A stretch of DNA of 64,000 nucleotides from Taudactylus pleione (GCA_031769625.1 JAUIMM010000890.1:1456001-1520000), one strand, 5' to 3'; positions 37,301 through 52,700 are shown, counted from the stretch's first letter. The notes: generated from the sequence alone by a model not told the origin. Program-made: numbers and translations.

Positions 37301-39144
37301 AGAGTGTAAGCACTGGGGCAGGGAGTGATGTGACCCCTAGTGTGTATGTGTGTGACCATGTGATGGGGAATATAGAGTGTAAGCACTGGGGCAGGGAGTG
37401 ATGTGACCCCTAGTATGTATGTGTGTGACCATGTGATGGGGAATATAGAGTGTAAGCACTGGGGCAGGGAGTGATGTGACCCCTAGTGTGTATGTGTGTG
37501 AGCATGTGATGGGGATTATAGAGTGTAAGCACTGGGGCAGGGAGTGATGTGATCCCTAGTGTGTATGTGTGTGATCATGTGATGGGGAATATAGAGTGTA
37601 AGCACTGGGGCAGGGAGTGATGTGACCCCTAGTGTGTATGTGTGTGACCCTGTGATAGGGAATATAGAGTGTAAGCACTGGGGCAGGGAGTGATGTGAAC
37701 CCTAGTGTGTATGTGTGTGAGCATGTGATGGGGAATATAGATTGTAAGCAGCACTGGGGCAGGGAGTGATGTGACCCTTAGTGTGTATGTGTGTTACCAT
37801 GTGAGGGGGAATATAGAGTGTAAGCACTGGGGCAGGGAGTGATGTGACTGTAGTGTGTATGTGTGTGACCATGTGATAGGGAATATAGAGTGTAAGCACT
37901 GGGGCAGGAAGTGATGTGAACCCTAGTGTGTATGTGTGTGACATTGTGATGGGGAATATAGAGTGTAAGCACTGGGGCAGGGAGTGATGTGACCCCTAGT
38001 GTGTATGTGTGTGACCATGTGATGGGGAATATAGAGTGTAAGCACTGGGGCAGGGAGTGATGTGACCCCTAGTATGTATGTGTGTGACCATGTGATGGGG
38101 AATATAGAGTGTAAGCACTGGGGCAGGGAGTGATGTGACCCCTAGTGTGTATGTGTGTGAGCATGTGATGGGGAATATAGAGTGTAAGCACTGGGGCAGG
38201 GAGTGATGTGATCCCTAGTGTGTATGTGTGTGATCATGTGATGGGGAATATAGAATGTAAGCACTGGGGCAGGGAGTGATGTGACCCCTAGTGTGTATGT
38301 GTGTGACCCTGTGATAGGGAATATAGAGTGTAAGCACTGGGGCAGGGAGTGATGTGAACCCTAGTGTGTATGTGTGTGAGCATGTGATGGGGAATATAGA
38401 TTGTAAGCAGCACTGGGGCAGGGAGTGATGTGACCCTTAGTGTGTATGTGTGTTACCATGTGAGGGGGAATATAGAGTGTAAGCACTGGGGCAGGGAGTG
38501 ATGTGACTGTAGTGTGTATGTGTGTGACCATGTGATAGGGAATATAGAGTGTAAGCACTGGGGCAGGGAGTGATGTGATCCCTAGTGTGTCCGTGTGTGA
38601 CCATGTGATGGGGAATATAGAGTGTAAGCACTGGGGCAGGGAGTGATGTGACCCCTAGTGTGTATGTGTGTGATCATGTGATGGGGAATATAGAGTGTAA
38701 GCACTGGGGCAGCGAGTGATGTGAACTCTAGTGTGTATGTGTGTGAACATGTGATGGGGAATATAGAGTGTAAGCTGCACTGGGGCAGGGAGTGATGTGA
38801 TCCCTAGTGTGTATGTGTGTGACCATGTGATGGGGAATATAGAGTGTAAGCACTGGGGCAGGGAGTGATGTGATACCTAGTGTGTATGTGTGTGACCATG
38901 TGATGGGGAATATAGTGTAAGCTGCACTGGGGCAGGGAGTGATGTGATCCCTAGTGTGTCCGTGTGTGACCATGTGATGGGGAATATAGAGTGTCAGCAC
39001 TGGGGCAGGGATTGATGTGACCCCTAGTGTGTATGTGTGTGACCATGTGATGGGAATATAGAGTGTAAGCACTGGGGCAGGAAGTGATGTGAACCCTAGT
39101 GTGTATGTGTGTGACCATGTGATGAGGAATATAGAGTGTAAGCA
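27343..39144. repeat. 11.8-kb tandem duplication in the satellite, copy A
   Basis: Positions 27343 to about 30065 match 39145 to 41867 at +11,802 bp. From about 31307 to 39100 the match continues at +10,561 bp. The difference, 1,241 bp, is exactly 17 monomers of 73 bp, so copy A carries 17 monomers (about 30066-31306) that copy B lacks. Landmarks at +10,561 include 32051/42612, 33129/43690, 35866/46427 and 38728/49289, with identical long open-frame translations. Confidence 0.88.
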
Positions 39145-42100
39145 CTGGGGCAGGGAGTGATGTGACTGTAGTGTGTTTGTGCGTGACCATGTGATGGGGA
39201 ATATAGAGTGTAAGCTCTGGGGCAGGGAGTGATGTGACCACTAGTGTGCATGTGCGAGATCATGTGATGGGGAATATAGAGTGTAAGCACTGGGGCATCG
39301 AGTGATGTGACCACTAGTGTGTATGTGTGTGACCATGTGATAGGGAATATAGAGTGTAAGCACTGGGGCAGGGCGTGATGTGAACCCTAGTGTGTATGTG
39401 AGTGAGCATGTGATAGGGAATATAGAGTGTAAGCACTGGGGCAGGGAGTGATGTGACCCCTAGTGTGTATGTGTGTGACCATGTGATGGGGATTATAGAG
39501 TGTAAGCACTGGGGCAGGGAGTGATGTGATCCCTAGTGTGTATGTGTGTGAGCATGTGATGGGGAATATAGAGTGCAAGCACTGGGGCAGGGAGTGATGT
39601 GACCCCTAGTGTGTATGTGTGTGACCATGTGATGGGGAATATAGAGTGTAAGCACTGGGGCAGGGAGTGATGTGATCCCTAGTGTGTATGTGTGTGACCA
39701 TGTGATGGGGAATATAGAGTGTAAGCACTGGGGCAGGGAGTGATGTGACCCCTAGTGTGTATGTGTGTGACCATGTGATGGGGAATATAGAGTGTAAGCA
39801 CTGGGGCAGGGAGTGATGTGACTGTAGTGTGTTTGTGCGTGACCATGTGATGGGGAATATAGAGTGTAAGCTCTGGGGCAGGGAGTGATGTGACCCCTAG
39901 TGTGCATGTGCGAGATCATGTGATGGGGAATATAGAGTGTAAGCACTGGGGCATCGAGTGATGTGACCACTAGTGTGTATGTGTGTGACCATGTGATAGG
40001 GAATATAGAGTGTAAGCACTGGGGCAGGGAGTGATGTGACCCCTAGTGTGTATGTGTGTGACCATGTGATGGGGAATATAGAGTGTAAGCACTGGGGCAG
40101 GGAGTGATGTGATCCCTAGTGTGTATGTGTGTGAGCATGTGATGGGGAATATAGAGTGCAAGCACTGGGGCAGGGAGTGATGTGACCCCTAGTGTGTATG
40201 TGTGTGACCATGTGATGGGGAATATAGAGTGTAAGCACTGGGGCAGGGAGTGATGTGATCCCTAGTGTGTATGTGTGTGACCATGTGATGGGGAATATAG
40301 AGTGTAAGCACTGGGGCAGGGAGTGATGTGATCCCTAGTGTGTATGTGTGTGACCATGTGATGGGGAATATAGAGTGTAAGCACTGGGGCAGGGAGTGAT
40401 GTGACCCCTAGTGTGTATGTGTGTGACCATGTGATGGGGAATATAGAGTGTAAGCACTGGGGTAGGGAGTGATGTGAACCCTAGTGTGTATGCATGTGAC
40501 CATGTGATGGGGAATATAGAGTGTAAGCACTGGGGCAGGGAGTGATGTGATCCCTAGTGTGTATGTGTGTGACCATGTGCTGGGGAATATAGAGTGTAAG
40601 CTGCACTGGGGCAGGGAGTGATGTGATCCCTAGTGTGTATGTGTGTGACCATGTGATGGGGAATATAGAGTGTAAGCACTGGGGCAGGGAGTGATGTGAT
40701 ACCTAGTGTGTATGTGTGTGACCATGTGATGGGGAATATAGTGTAAGCTGCACTGGGGCAGGGAGTGATGTGATCCCTAGTGTGTCCGTGTGTGACCATG
40801 TGATGGGGAATATAGAGTGTCAGCACTCGGGCAGGGATTGATGTGACCCCTAGTGTGTATGTGTGTGACCATGTGATGGGAATATAGAGTGTAAGCACTG
40901 GGGCAGGAAGTGATGTGAACCCTAGTGTGTATGTGTGTGACCATGTGATGAGGAATATAGAGTGTAAGCACTGGGGCAGGGAGTGATGTGACCCCTAGTA
41001 TGTATGTGTGTGACCATGTGATGGGGAATATAGAGTGTAAGCACTGGGGCAGGGAGTGATGTGACCCCTAGTGTGTATGTGTGTGAGCATGTGATGGGGA
41101 ATATAGAGTGTAAGCAGTGGGGCAGGGAGTGATGTGATCCCTAGTGTGTATGTGTGTGATCATGTGATGGGGAATATAGAGTGTAAGCACTGGGGCAGGG
41201 AGTGATGTGACCCCTAGTGTGTATGTGTGTGACCCTGTGATAGGGAATATAGAGTGTAAGCACTGGGGCAGGGAGTGATGTGAACCCTAGTGTGTATGTG
41301 TGTGAGCATGTGATGGGGAATATAGATTGTAAGCAGCACTGGGGCAGGGAGTGATGTGACCCTTAGTGTGTATGTGTGTTACCATGTGAGGGGGAATATA
41401 GAGTGTAAGCACTGGGGCAGGGAGTGATGTGACTGTAGTGTGTATGTGTGTGACCATGTGATAGGGAATATAGAGTGTAAGCACTGGGGCAGGGAGTGAT
41501 GTGACCCCTAGTGTGTATGTGTGTGACCATGTGATGGGGAATATAGAGTGTAAGCACTGGGGCAGGGAGTGATGTGATCCCCTAGTGTGTATGTGTGTGA
41601 CCATGTGATGGGGAATATAGAGTCTAAGCACCGGGGCAGGGAGTGATGTGACCCCTAGTGTGTATGTGTGTGACCATGTGATGGGGAATATAGAGTGTAA
41701 GCACTGGGGCAGGGAGTGATGTGATCCCTAGTGTGTATGTGTGTAACCATGTGAGGGGGAATATAGAGTGTAAGCTGCAGTGGGGCAGGGAGTGATGTGA
41801 CCCCTTAGTGTTTATGTGTGTGACCATGTGATAGGGAATACAGAGTGTAAGCACTGGGGCAGGGAGTGATGTGACCCCTAGTGTGTATGTGTGTGACCAT
41901 GTGATGGGGAATATAGAGTGTAAGCACTGGGGCAGGGAGTGATGTGATCCCTAGTGTGTATGTGTGTGACCATGTGAGGGGGAATATAGAGTGTAAGCTG
42001 CAGTGGGGCAGGGAGTGATGTGACCCCTTAGTGTTTATGTGTGTGACCATGTGATAGGAAATACAGAGTGTAAGCACTGGGGCAGGGAGTGATGTGAACC

Positions 42101-45100
42101 CTAGTGTGTATGTGTGTGACCATATGATGGGGAATATAGTGTAAGCTGCACTGGGGCAGGGAGTGATGTGATCCCTAGTGTGTCCGTGTGTGACCATGTG
42201 ATGGGGAATATAGAGTGTCAGCACTGGTGCAGGGATTGATGTGACCCCTAGTGTGTATGTGTGTGACCATGTGATGGGAATATAGAGTGTAAGCACTGGG
42301 GCAGGAAGTGATGTGAACCCTAGTGTGTATGTGTGTGACCATGCGATGAGGAATATAGAGTGTAAGCACTGGGGCAGGGAGTGATGTGACCCCTAGTGTG
42401 TATGTGTGTGACCATGTGATGGGGAATATAGAGTGTAAGCACTGGGGCAGGGAGTGATGTGACCCGTAGTGTGTATGTGTGTGACCATGTGATGGGGAAT
42501 GTAGAGTGTAATCACTGGGGCAGGGAGTGATGTGACCCCTAGTGTGTATGTGTGTGACCATGTGATGGGGAATATAGAGTGTAAGCACTGGGGTAGGGAG
42601 TGATGTGAACCCTAGTGTGTATGCATGTGACCATGTGATGGGGAAAGTAGAGTGTAAACACTGAGGCAGGGAGTGATGTGACCCCTAGTGTGTATGTGTG
42701 TGACTATGTGATGGGGAATATAGAGTGTAAGCACTGGGGCAGGGAGTGATGTGACCCCTAGTATGTATGTGTGTGACCATGTGATGGGGAATATAGAGTG
42801 TAAGCACTGGGGCAGGGAGTGATGTGACCCGTAGTGTGTATGTGTGTGACTATGTGATGGGGAATATAGAGTGTAAGCACTGGGGAAGGGAGTGATGTGA
42901 CCCCTAGTGTGTATGTGTTTTACCATGTGAAGGGGAATATAGAGTGTAAGCACTGGGGCAGGGAGTGATGTGTTCCCTAGTGTGTATGTGTGTGACCATG
43001 TGATGGGGAATATAGAGTGTAAGCACTGGGGCAGGAAGTGATGTGAACCCTAGTGTGTATGTGTGTGACCATGTGATGAGGAATATAGAGTGTAAGCACT
43101 GGGGCAGGGAGTGATGTGACCCCTAGTATGTATGTGTGTGACCATGTGATGGGGAATATAGAGTGTAAGCACTGGGGCAGGGAGTGATGTGACCCCTAGT
43201 GTGTATGTGTGTGAGCATGTGATGGGGAATATAGAGTGTAAGCACTGGGGCAGGGAGTGATGTGATCCCTAGTGTGTATGTGTGTGATCATGTGATGGGG
43301 AATATAGAGTGTAAGCACTGGGGCAGGGAGTGATGTGACCCCTAGTGTGTATGTGTGTGACCCTGTGATAGGGAATATAGAGTGTAAGCACTGGGGCAGG
43401 GAGTGATGTGAACCCTAGTGTGTATGTGTGTGAGCATGTGATGGGGAATATAGATTGTAAGCAGCACTGGGGCAGGGAGTGATGTGATCCCTGGTGTGTG
43501 TGTGTGTGTGTGACCATGTGAAGGGGAATATAGAGTGTAAACACTGGGGCAGGGAGTGATGTGACCCCTAGTGTGTATGTGTGTGATCATGTGATGGGGA
43601 ATATAGAGTGTAAGCACTGGGGCAGCGAGTGATGTGAACTCTAGTGTGTATGTGTGTGAACATGTGATGGGGAATATAGAGTGTAAGTACTAGGAAAAAG
43701 GGAGTGATGTTAAACCTAGTGTGTATGTGTGTGACCATGTGATGGGGAATAGAGAGTGTAAGCACTGGGGCAGGGAGTGATGTGACCGTAGTGTGTATGT
43801 GTGTGACCATGTGATAGGGAATATAGAGTGTAAGCACTGGGGCAGGGAGTGATGTGATCCCCTAGTGTGTATGTGTGTGACCATGTGATGGGGAATATAG
43901 AGTGTAAGCACTGGGGCAGGGAGTAATGTGATCCCCTAGTGTGTATGTGTGTGACCATGTGATGGGGAATATAGAGTGTAAGCACTGGGGCAGGGAGTAA
44001 TGTGATCCCCTAGTGTGTATGTGTGTGACCATGTGATGGGGAATATAGAGTGTAAGCACTGGGGCAGGGAGTGATGTGATCCCTAGTGTGTATGTGTGTG
44101 ACCATGTGATGGGGAATATAGAGTCTAAGCACCGGGGCAGGGAGTGATGTGACCCCTAGTGTGTATATGTGTGACCATGAGATGGGGAATATAGAGTGTA
44201 AGCTGCAGTGGGGCAGGGAGTGATGTGACCCCTTAGTGTTTATGTGTGTGACCATGTGATAGGGAATACAGAGTGTAAGCACTGGGGCAGGGAGTGATGT
44301 GAACCCTAGTGTGTATGTGTGTGACCATATGATGGGGAATACAGAGTGTAAGCACCGGGGCAGGGAGTGATGTGACCCCTAGTGTGTATGTGTGTGACCA
44401 TGTAATGGGGAATACAGAGTGTAAGCACTGGGGTAGGGAGTGATGTGACCCCTAGTGTGTATGTGTGTGACCATGTGATGGGGAATATAGAGTGTAAGCA
44501 CCGGGGCAGGGAGTGATGTGACCCCTAGTGTGTATGTGTGTGACCATGTAATGGGGAATACAGAGTGTAAGCACTGGGGTAGGGAGTGATGTGACCCCTA
44601 GTGTGTATGTGTGTGACCATGTGATGGGGAATATAGAGTGTAAGCACCGGGGCAGGGAGTGATTTGACCCCTAGTGTGTATGTGTGTGACCATGTGATGG
44701 GGAATATAGAGTGTAAGCACCGGGGCAGGGAGTGATGTGACCCCTAGTGTGTATGTGTGTGACCATGTGATGGGGAATATAGAGTGTAAGCACAGGGGCA
44801 GGGAGTGATGTGACCCCTAGTGTGTATGTGTGTGAGCATGTGATGGGGAATATAGAGTGTAAGCACTGGGGCAGGGAGTGATGTGACTGTAGTGTGTTTG
44901 TGCGTGACCATGTGATGGGGAATATAGAGTGTAAGCTCTGGGGCAGGGAGTGATGTGACCCCTAGTGTGCATGTGCGAGATCATGTGATGGGGAATATAG
45001 AGTGTAAGCACTGGGGCATCGAGTGATGTGACCACTAGTGTGTATGTGTGTGACCATGTGATAGGGAATATAGAGTGTAAGCACTGGGGCAGGGCGTGAT

Positions 45101-48100
45101 GTGAACCCTAGTGTGTATGTGAGTGAGCATGTGATAGGGAATATAGAGTGTAAGCACTGGGGCAGGGAGTGATGTGACCCCTAGTGTGTATGTGTGTGAC
45201 CATGTGATGGGGATTATAGAGTGTAAGCACTGGGGCAGGGAGTGATGTGATCCCTAGTGTGTATGTGTGTGAGCATGTGATGGGGAATATAGAGTGCAAG
45301 CACTGGGGCAGGGAGTGATGTGACCCCTAGTGTGTATGTGTGTGACCATATGATGGGGAATATAGAGTGCAAGCCTTGGGGCAGGGAGTGATGTGATCCC
45401 TAGTGTGTATGTGTGTGTGACCATGTGATGGGGAATATAGTGTGTAAGCACTGGGGCAGGGAGTGATGTGATCCCTAGTGTGTATGTGTGTGACCATGTG
45501 ATGGGGAATATAGAGTGTAAGCACTGGGGCAGGGAGTGATGTGACCCCTAGTGTGTATGTGTGTGACCATGTGATGGGGAATATAGAGTGTAAGCACTGG
45601 GGTAGGGAGTGATGTGAACCCTAGTGTGTATGCATGTGACCATGTGATGGGGAATATAGAGTCTAAGCACTGGGGCAGGGAGTGATGTGATCCCTAGTGT
45701 GTATGTGTGTGACCATGTGCTGGGGAATATAGAGTGTAAGCTGCACTGGGGCAGGGAGTGATGTGATCCCTAGTGTGTATGTGTGTGACCATGTGATGGG
45801 GAATATAGAGTGTAAGCACTGGGGCAGGGAGTGATGTGATACCTAGTGTGTATGTGTGTGACCATGTGATGGGGAATATAGTGTAAGCTGCACTGGGGCA
45901 GGGAGTGATGTGATCCCTAGTGTGTCCGTGTGTGACCATGTGATGGGGAATATAGAGTGTCAGCACTGGGGCAGGGATTGATGTGACCCCTAGTGTGTAT
46001 GTGTGTGACCATGTGATGGGAATATAGAGTGTAAGCACTGGGGCAGGAAGTGATGTGAACCCTAGTGTGTATGTGTGTGACCATGTGATGAGGAATATAG
46101 AGTGTAAGCACTGGGGCAGGGAGTGATGTGACCCCTAGTATGTATGTGTGTGACCATGTGATGGGGAATATAGAGTGTAAGCACTGGGGCAGGGAGTGAT
46201 GTGACCCCTAGTGTGTATGTGTGTGAGCATGTGATGGGGAATATAGAGTGTAAGCACTGGGGCAGGGAGTGATGTGATCCCTAGTGTGTATGTGTGTGAT
46301 CATGTGATGGGGAATATAGAGTGTAAGCACTGGGGCAGGGAGTGATGTGACCCCTAGTGTGTATGTGTGTGACCCTGTGATAGGGAATATAGAGTGTAAG
46401 CACTGGGGCAGGGAGTGATGTGAACCCTAGTGTGTATGTGTGTGAGCATGTGATGGGGAATATAGATTGTAAGCAGCACTGGGGCAGGGAGTGATGTGAC
46501 CCTTAGTGTGTATGTGTGTTACCATGTGAGGGGGAATATAGAGTGTAAGCACTGGGGCAGGGAGTGATGTGACTGTAGTGTGTATGTTTGTGACCATGTG
46601 ATAGGGAATATAGAGTGTAAGCACTGGGGCAGGGAGTGATGTGACCCCTAGTGTGTATGTGTGTGACCATGTGATTGGGAATATAGAGTGTAAGCACTGG
46701 GGCAGTGAGTGATGTGATCCCTGGTGTGTGTGTGTGTGACCATGTGAAGGGGAATATAGAGTGTAAACACTGGGGCAGGGAGTGATGTTACCCCTAGTGT
46801 CTATGTGTGTGATCATGTGATGGGGAATATAGAGTGTAAGCTGCACTGGGGCAGGGAGTGATGTGACCCCTAGTGTGTATGTGTGTGACCATGTGATGGG
46901 GAATATAGAGTGTAAGCACTGGGGCAGGGAGTGATGTGATCCCCTAGTGTGTATGTGTGTGACCATGTGATGGGGAATATAGAGTCTAAGCACCGGGGCA
47001 GGGAGTGATGTGACCCCTAGTGTGTATATGTGTGACCATGAGATGGGGAATATAGAGTGTAAGCACTGGGGCAGGGAGTGATGTGACCCCTAGTGTTTAT
47101 GTGTGTGACCATGTGATGGGGAATATAGAGTGTAAGCACTGGGGCAGGGAGTGATGTGATCCCTAGTGTGTATGTGTGTGACCATGTGATGGGGAATATA
47201 GAGTGTAAGCTGCAGTGGGGCAGGGAGTGATGTGACCCCTTAGTGTTTATGTGTGTGACCATGTGATAGGGAATACAGAGTGTAAGCACTGGGGCAGGGA
47301 GTGATGTGAACCCTAGTGTGTATGTGTGTGACCATATGATGGGGAATATAGAGTGTAAGCTGCACTGGGGCAGGGAGTGATGTGATCCCTAGTGTGTCCG
47401 TGTGTGACCATGTGATGGGGAATATAGAGTGTCAGCACTGGTGCAGGGATTGATGTGACCCCTAGTGTGTATGTGTGTGACCATGTGATGGGAATATATA
47501 GTGTAAGCACTGGGGCAGGGAGTGATGTGATCCCTAGTGTGTATGTGTGTGACCATGTGATGGGAATATATAGTGTAAGCACTGGGGCAGGAAGTGATGT
47601 GAACCCTAGTGTGTATGTGTGTGACCATGTGATGAGGAATATAGAGTGTAAGCACTGGGGCAGGGAGTGATGTGACCCCTAGTGTGTATGTGTGTGACCA
47701 TGTGATGGGGAATATAGAGTGTAAGCACTGGGGCAGGGAGTGATGTGACCCCTAGTATGTATGTGTGTGACCATGTGATGGGGAATATAGAGTGTAAGCA
47801 CTGGGGCAGGGAGTGATGTGAACCCTAGTGTGTATGTGTGTGACATTGTGATGGGGAATATAGAGTGTAAGCACTGGGGCAGGGAGTGATGTGACCCCTA
47901 GTGTGTATGTGTGTGACCATGTGATGGGGAATATAGAGTGTAAGCACTGGGGCAGGGAGTGATGTGACCCCTAGTATGTATGTGTGTGACCATGTGATGG
48001 GGAATATAGAGTGTAAGCACTGGGGCAGGGAGTGATGTGACCCCTAGTGTGTATGTGTGTGAGCATGTGATGGGGATTATAGAGTGTAAGCACTGGGGCA

Positions 48101-49705
48101 GGGAGTGATGTGATCCCTAGTGTGTATGTGTGTGATCATGTGATGGGGAATATAGAGTGTAAGCACTGGGGCAGGGAGTGATGTGACCCCTAGTGTGTAT
48201 GTGTGTGACCCTGTGATAGGGAATATAGAGTGTAAGCACTGGGGCAGGGAGTGATGTGAACCCTAGTGTGTATGTGTGTGAGCATGTGATGGGGAATATA
48301 GATTGTAAGCAGCACTGGGGCAGGGAGTGATGTGACCCTTAGTGTGTATGTGTGTTACCATGTGAGGGGGAATATAGAGTGTAAGCACTGGGGCAGGGAG
48401 TGATGTGACTGTAGTGTGTATGTGTGTGACCATGTGATAGGGAATATAGAGTGTAAGCACTGGGGCAGGAAGTGATGTGAACCCTAGTGTGTATGTGTGT
48501 GACATTGTGATGGGGAATATAGAGTGTAAGCACTGGGGCAGGGAGTGATGTGACCCCTAGTGTGTATGTGTGTGACCATGTGATGGGGAATATAGAGTGT
48601 AAGCACTGGGGCAGGGAGTGATGTGACCCCTAGTATGTATGTGTGTGACCATGTGATGGGGAATATAGAGTGTAAGCACTGGGGCAGGGAGTGATGTGAC
48701 CCCTAGTGTGTATGTGTGTGAGCATGTGATGGGGAATATAGAGTGTAAGCACTGGGGCAGGGAGTGATGTGATCCCTAGTGTGTATGTGTGTGATCATGT
48801 GATGGGGAATATAGAATGTAAGCACTGGGGCAGGGAGTGATGTGACCCCTAGTGTGTATGTGTGTGACCCTGTGATAGGGAATATAGAGTGTAAGCACTG
48901 GGGCAGGGAGTGATGTGAACCCTAGTGTGTATGTGTGTGAGCATGTGATGGGGAATATAGATTGTAAGCAGCACTGGGGCAGGGAGTGATGTGACCCTTA
49001 GTGTGTATGTGTGTTACCATGTGAGGGGGAATATAGAGTGTAAGCACTGGGGCAGGGAGTGATGTGACTGTAGTGTGTATGTGTGTGACCATGTGATAGG
49101 GAATATAGAGTGTAAGCACTGGGGCAGGGAGTGATGTGATCCCTAGTGTGTCCGTGTGTGACCATGTGATGGGGAATATAGAGTGTAAGCACTGGGGCAG
49201 GGAGTGATGTGACCCCTAGTGTGTATGTGTGTGATCATGTGATGGGGAATATAGAGTGTAAGCACTGGGGCAGCGAGTGATGTGAACTCTAGTGTGTATG
49301 TGTGTGAACATGTGATGGGGAATATAGAGTGTAAGCTGCACTGGGGCAGGGAGTGATGTGATCCCTAGTGTGTATGTGTGTGACCATGTGATGGGGAATA
49401 TAGAGTGTAAGCACTGGGGCAGGGAGTGATGTGATACCTAGTGTGTATGTGTGTGACCATGTGATGGGGAATATAGTGTAAGCTGCACTGGGGCAGGGAG
49501 TGATGTGATCCCTAGTGTGTCCGTGTGTGACCATGTGATGGGGAATATAGAGTGTCAGCACTGGGGCAGGGATTGATGTGACCCCTAGTGTGTATGTGTG
49601 TGACCATGTGATGGGAATATAGAGTGTAAGCACTGGGGCAGGAAGTGATGTGAACCCTAGTGTGTATGTGTGTGACCATGTGATGAGGAATATAGAGTGT
49701 AAGCA
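39145..49705. repeat. 11.8-kb tandem duplication in the satellite, copy B (17 monomers shorter)
   Basis: Directly adjacent partner of copy A with long tracts that look identical, including a 188-codon frame at 46427-46993 unchanged from 35866-36432. The end is placed where the order of variants leaves that of copy A, near 49.7 kb. Confidence 0.85.
45735..49329. repeat. 3.6-kb higher-order unit, copy 1
   Basis: Matches the next 3.6 kb at +3,595 bp (45917/49512, 46427/50022, 46503/50098) and at +3,592 bp further on (47313/50905, 48263/51855, 48922/52514). The same junction exists in copy A of the larger duplication at about 38.77 kb, so this junction is older than the 11.8-kb event. Confidence 0.85.
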
Positions 49706-52700
49706 CTGGGGCAGGGAGTGATGTGACCCCTAGTATGTATGTGTGTGACCATGTGATGGGGAATATAGAGTGTAAGCACTGGGGCAGGGAGTGATGTGAC
49801 CCCTAGTGTGTATGTGTGTGAGCATGTGATGGGGAATATAGAGTGTAAGCACTGGGGCAGGGAGTGATGTGATCCCTAGTGTGTATGTGTGTGATCATGT
49901 GATGGGGAATATAGAGTGTAAGCACTGGGGCAGGGAGTGATGTGACCCCTAGTGTGTATGTGTGTGACCCTGTGATAGGGAATATAGAGTGTAAGCACTG
50001 GGGCAGGGAGTGATGTGAACCCTAGTGTGTATGTGTGTGAGCATGTGATGGGGAATATAGATTGTAAGCAGCACTGGGGCAGGGAGTGATGTGACCCTTA
50101 GTGTGTATGTGTGTTACCATGTGAGGGGGAATATAGAGTGTAAGCACTGGGGCAGGGAGTGATGTGACTGTAGTGTGTATGTTTGTGACCATGTGATAGG
50201 GAATATAGAGTGTAAGCACTGGGGCAGGGAGTGATGTGACCCCTAGTGTGTATGTGTGTGACCATGTGATTGGGAATATAGAGTGTAAGCACTGGGGCAG
50301 GGAGTGATGTGATCCCTGGTGTGTGTGTGTGTGACCATGTGAAGGGGAATATAGAGTGTAAACACTGGGGCAGGGAGTGATGTTACCCCTAGTGTGTATG
50401 TGTGTGATCATGTGATGGGGAATATAGAGTGTAAGCTGCACTGGGGCAGGGAGTGATGTGACCCCTAGTGTGTATGTGTGTGACCATGTGATGGGGAATA
50501 TAGAGTGTAAGCACTGGGGCAGGGAGTGATGTGATCCCCTAGTGTGTATGTGTGTGACCATGTGATGGGGAATATAGAGTCTAAGCACCGGGGCAGGGAG
50601 TGATGTGACCCCTAGTGTGTATATGTGTGACCATGAGATGGGGAATATAGAGTGTAAGCACTGGGGCAGGGAGTGATGTGACCCCTAGTGTTTATGTGTG
50701 TGACCATGTGATGGGGAATATAGAGTGTAAGCACTGGGGCAGGGAGTGATGTGATCCCCTAGTGTGTATGTGTGTGACCATGTGATGGGGAATATAGAGT
50801 CTAAGCACCGGGGCAGGGAGTGATGTGACCCCTAGTGTGTATGTGTGTGACCATGTGATAGGGAATACAGAGTGTAAGCACTGGGGCAGGGAGTGATGTG
50901 AACCCTAGTGTGTATGTGTGTGACCATATGATGGGGAATATAGAGTGTAAGCTGCACTGGGGCAGGGAGTGATGTGATCCCTAGTGTGTCCGTGTGTGAC
51001 CATGTGATGGGGAATATAGAGTGTCAGCACTGGTGCAGGGATTGATGTGACCCCTAGTGTGTATGTGTGTGACCATGTGATGGGAATATATAGTGTAAGC
51101 ACTGGGGCAGGGAGTGATGTGATCCCTAGTGTGTATGTGTGTGACCATGTGATGGGAATATATAGTGTAAGCACTGGGGCAGGAAGTGATGTGAACCCTA
51201 GTGTGTATGTGTGTGACCATGTGATGAGGAATATAGAGTGTAAGCACTGGGGCAGGGAGTGATGTGACCCCTAGTGTGTATGTGTGTGACCATGTGATGG
51301 GGAATATAGAGTGTAAGCACTGGGGCAGGGAGTGATGTGACCCCTAGTATGTATGTGTGTGACCATGTGATGGGGAATATAGAGTGTAAGCACTGGGGCA
51401 GGGAGTGATGTGAACCCTAGTGTGTATGTGTGTGACATTGTGATGGGGAATATAGAGTGTAAGCACTGGGGCAGGGAGTGATGTGACCCCTAGTGTGTAT
51501 GTGTGTGACCATGTGATGGGGAATATAGAGTGTAAGCACTGGGGCAGGGAGTGATGTGACCCCTAGTATGTATGTGTGTGACCATGTGATGGGGAATATA
51601 GAGTGTAAGCACTGGGGCAGGGAGTGATGTGACCCCTAGTGTGTATGTGTGTGAGCATGTGATGGGGATTATAGAGTGTAAGCACTGGGGCAGGGAGTGA
51701 TGTGATCCCTAGTGTGTATGTGTGTGATCATGTGATGGGGAATATAGAGTGTAAGCACTGGGGCAGGGAGTGATGTGACCCCTAGTGTGTATGTGTGTGA
51801 CCCTGTGATAGGGAATATAGAGTGTAAGCACTGGGGCAGGGAGTGATGTGAACCCTAGTGTGTATGTGTGTGAGCATGTGATGGGGAATATAGATTGTAA
51901 GCAGCACTGGGGCAGGGAGTGATGTGACCCTTAGTGAGTATGTGTGTTACCATGTGAGGGGGAATATAGAGTGTAAGCACTGGGGCAGGGAGTGATGTGA
52001 CTGTAGTGTGTATGTGTGTGACCATGTGATAGGGAATATAGAGTGTAAGCACTGGGGCAGGAAGTGATGTGAACCCTAGTGTGTATGTGTGTGACATTGT
52101 GATGGGGAATATAGAGTGTAAGCACTGGGGCAGGGAGTGATGTGACCCCTAGTGTGTATGTGTGTGACCATGTGATGGGGAATATAGAGTGTAAGCACTG
52201 GGGCAGGGAGTGATGTGACCCCTAGTATGTATGTGTGTGACCATGTGATGGGGAATATAGAGTGTAAGCACTGGGGCAGGGAGTGATGTGACCCCTAGTG
52301 TGTATGTGTGTGAGCATGTGATGGGGAATATAGAGTGTAAGCACTGGGGCAGGGAGTGATGTGATCCCTAGTGTGTATGTGTGTGATCATGTGATGGGGA
52401 ATATAGAGTGTAAGCACTGGGGCAGGGAGTGATGTGACCCCTAGTGTGTATGTGTGTGACCCTGTGATAGGGAATATAGAGTGTAAGCACTGGGGCAGGG
52501 AGTGATGTGAACCCTAGTGTGTATGTGTGTGAGCATGTGATGGGGAATATAGATTGTAAGCAGCACTGGGGCAGGGAGTGATGTGACCCTTAGTGTGTAT
52601 GTGTGTTACCATGTGAGGGGGAATATAGAGTGTAAGCACTGGGGCAGGGAGTGATGTGACTGTAGTGTGTATGTGTGTGACCATGTGATAGGGAATATAG

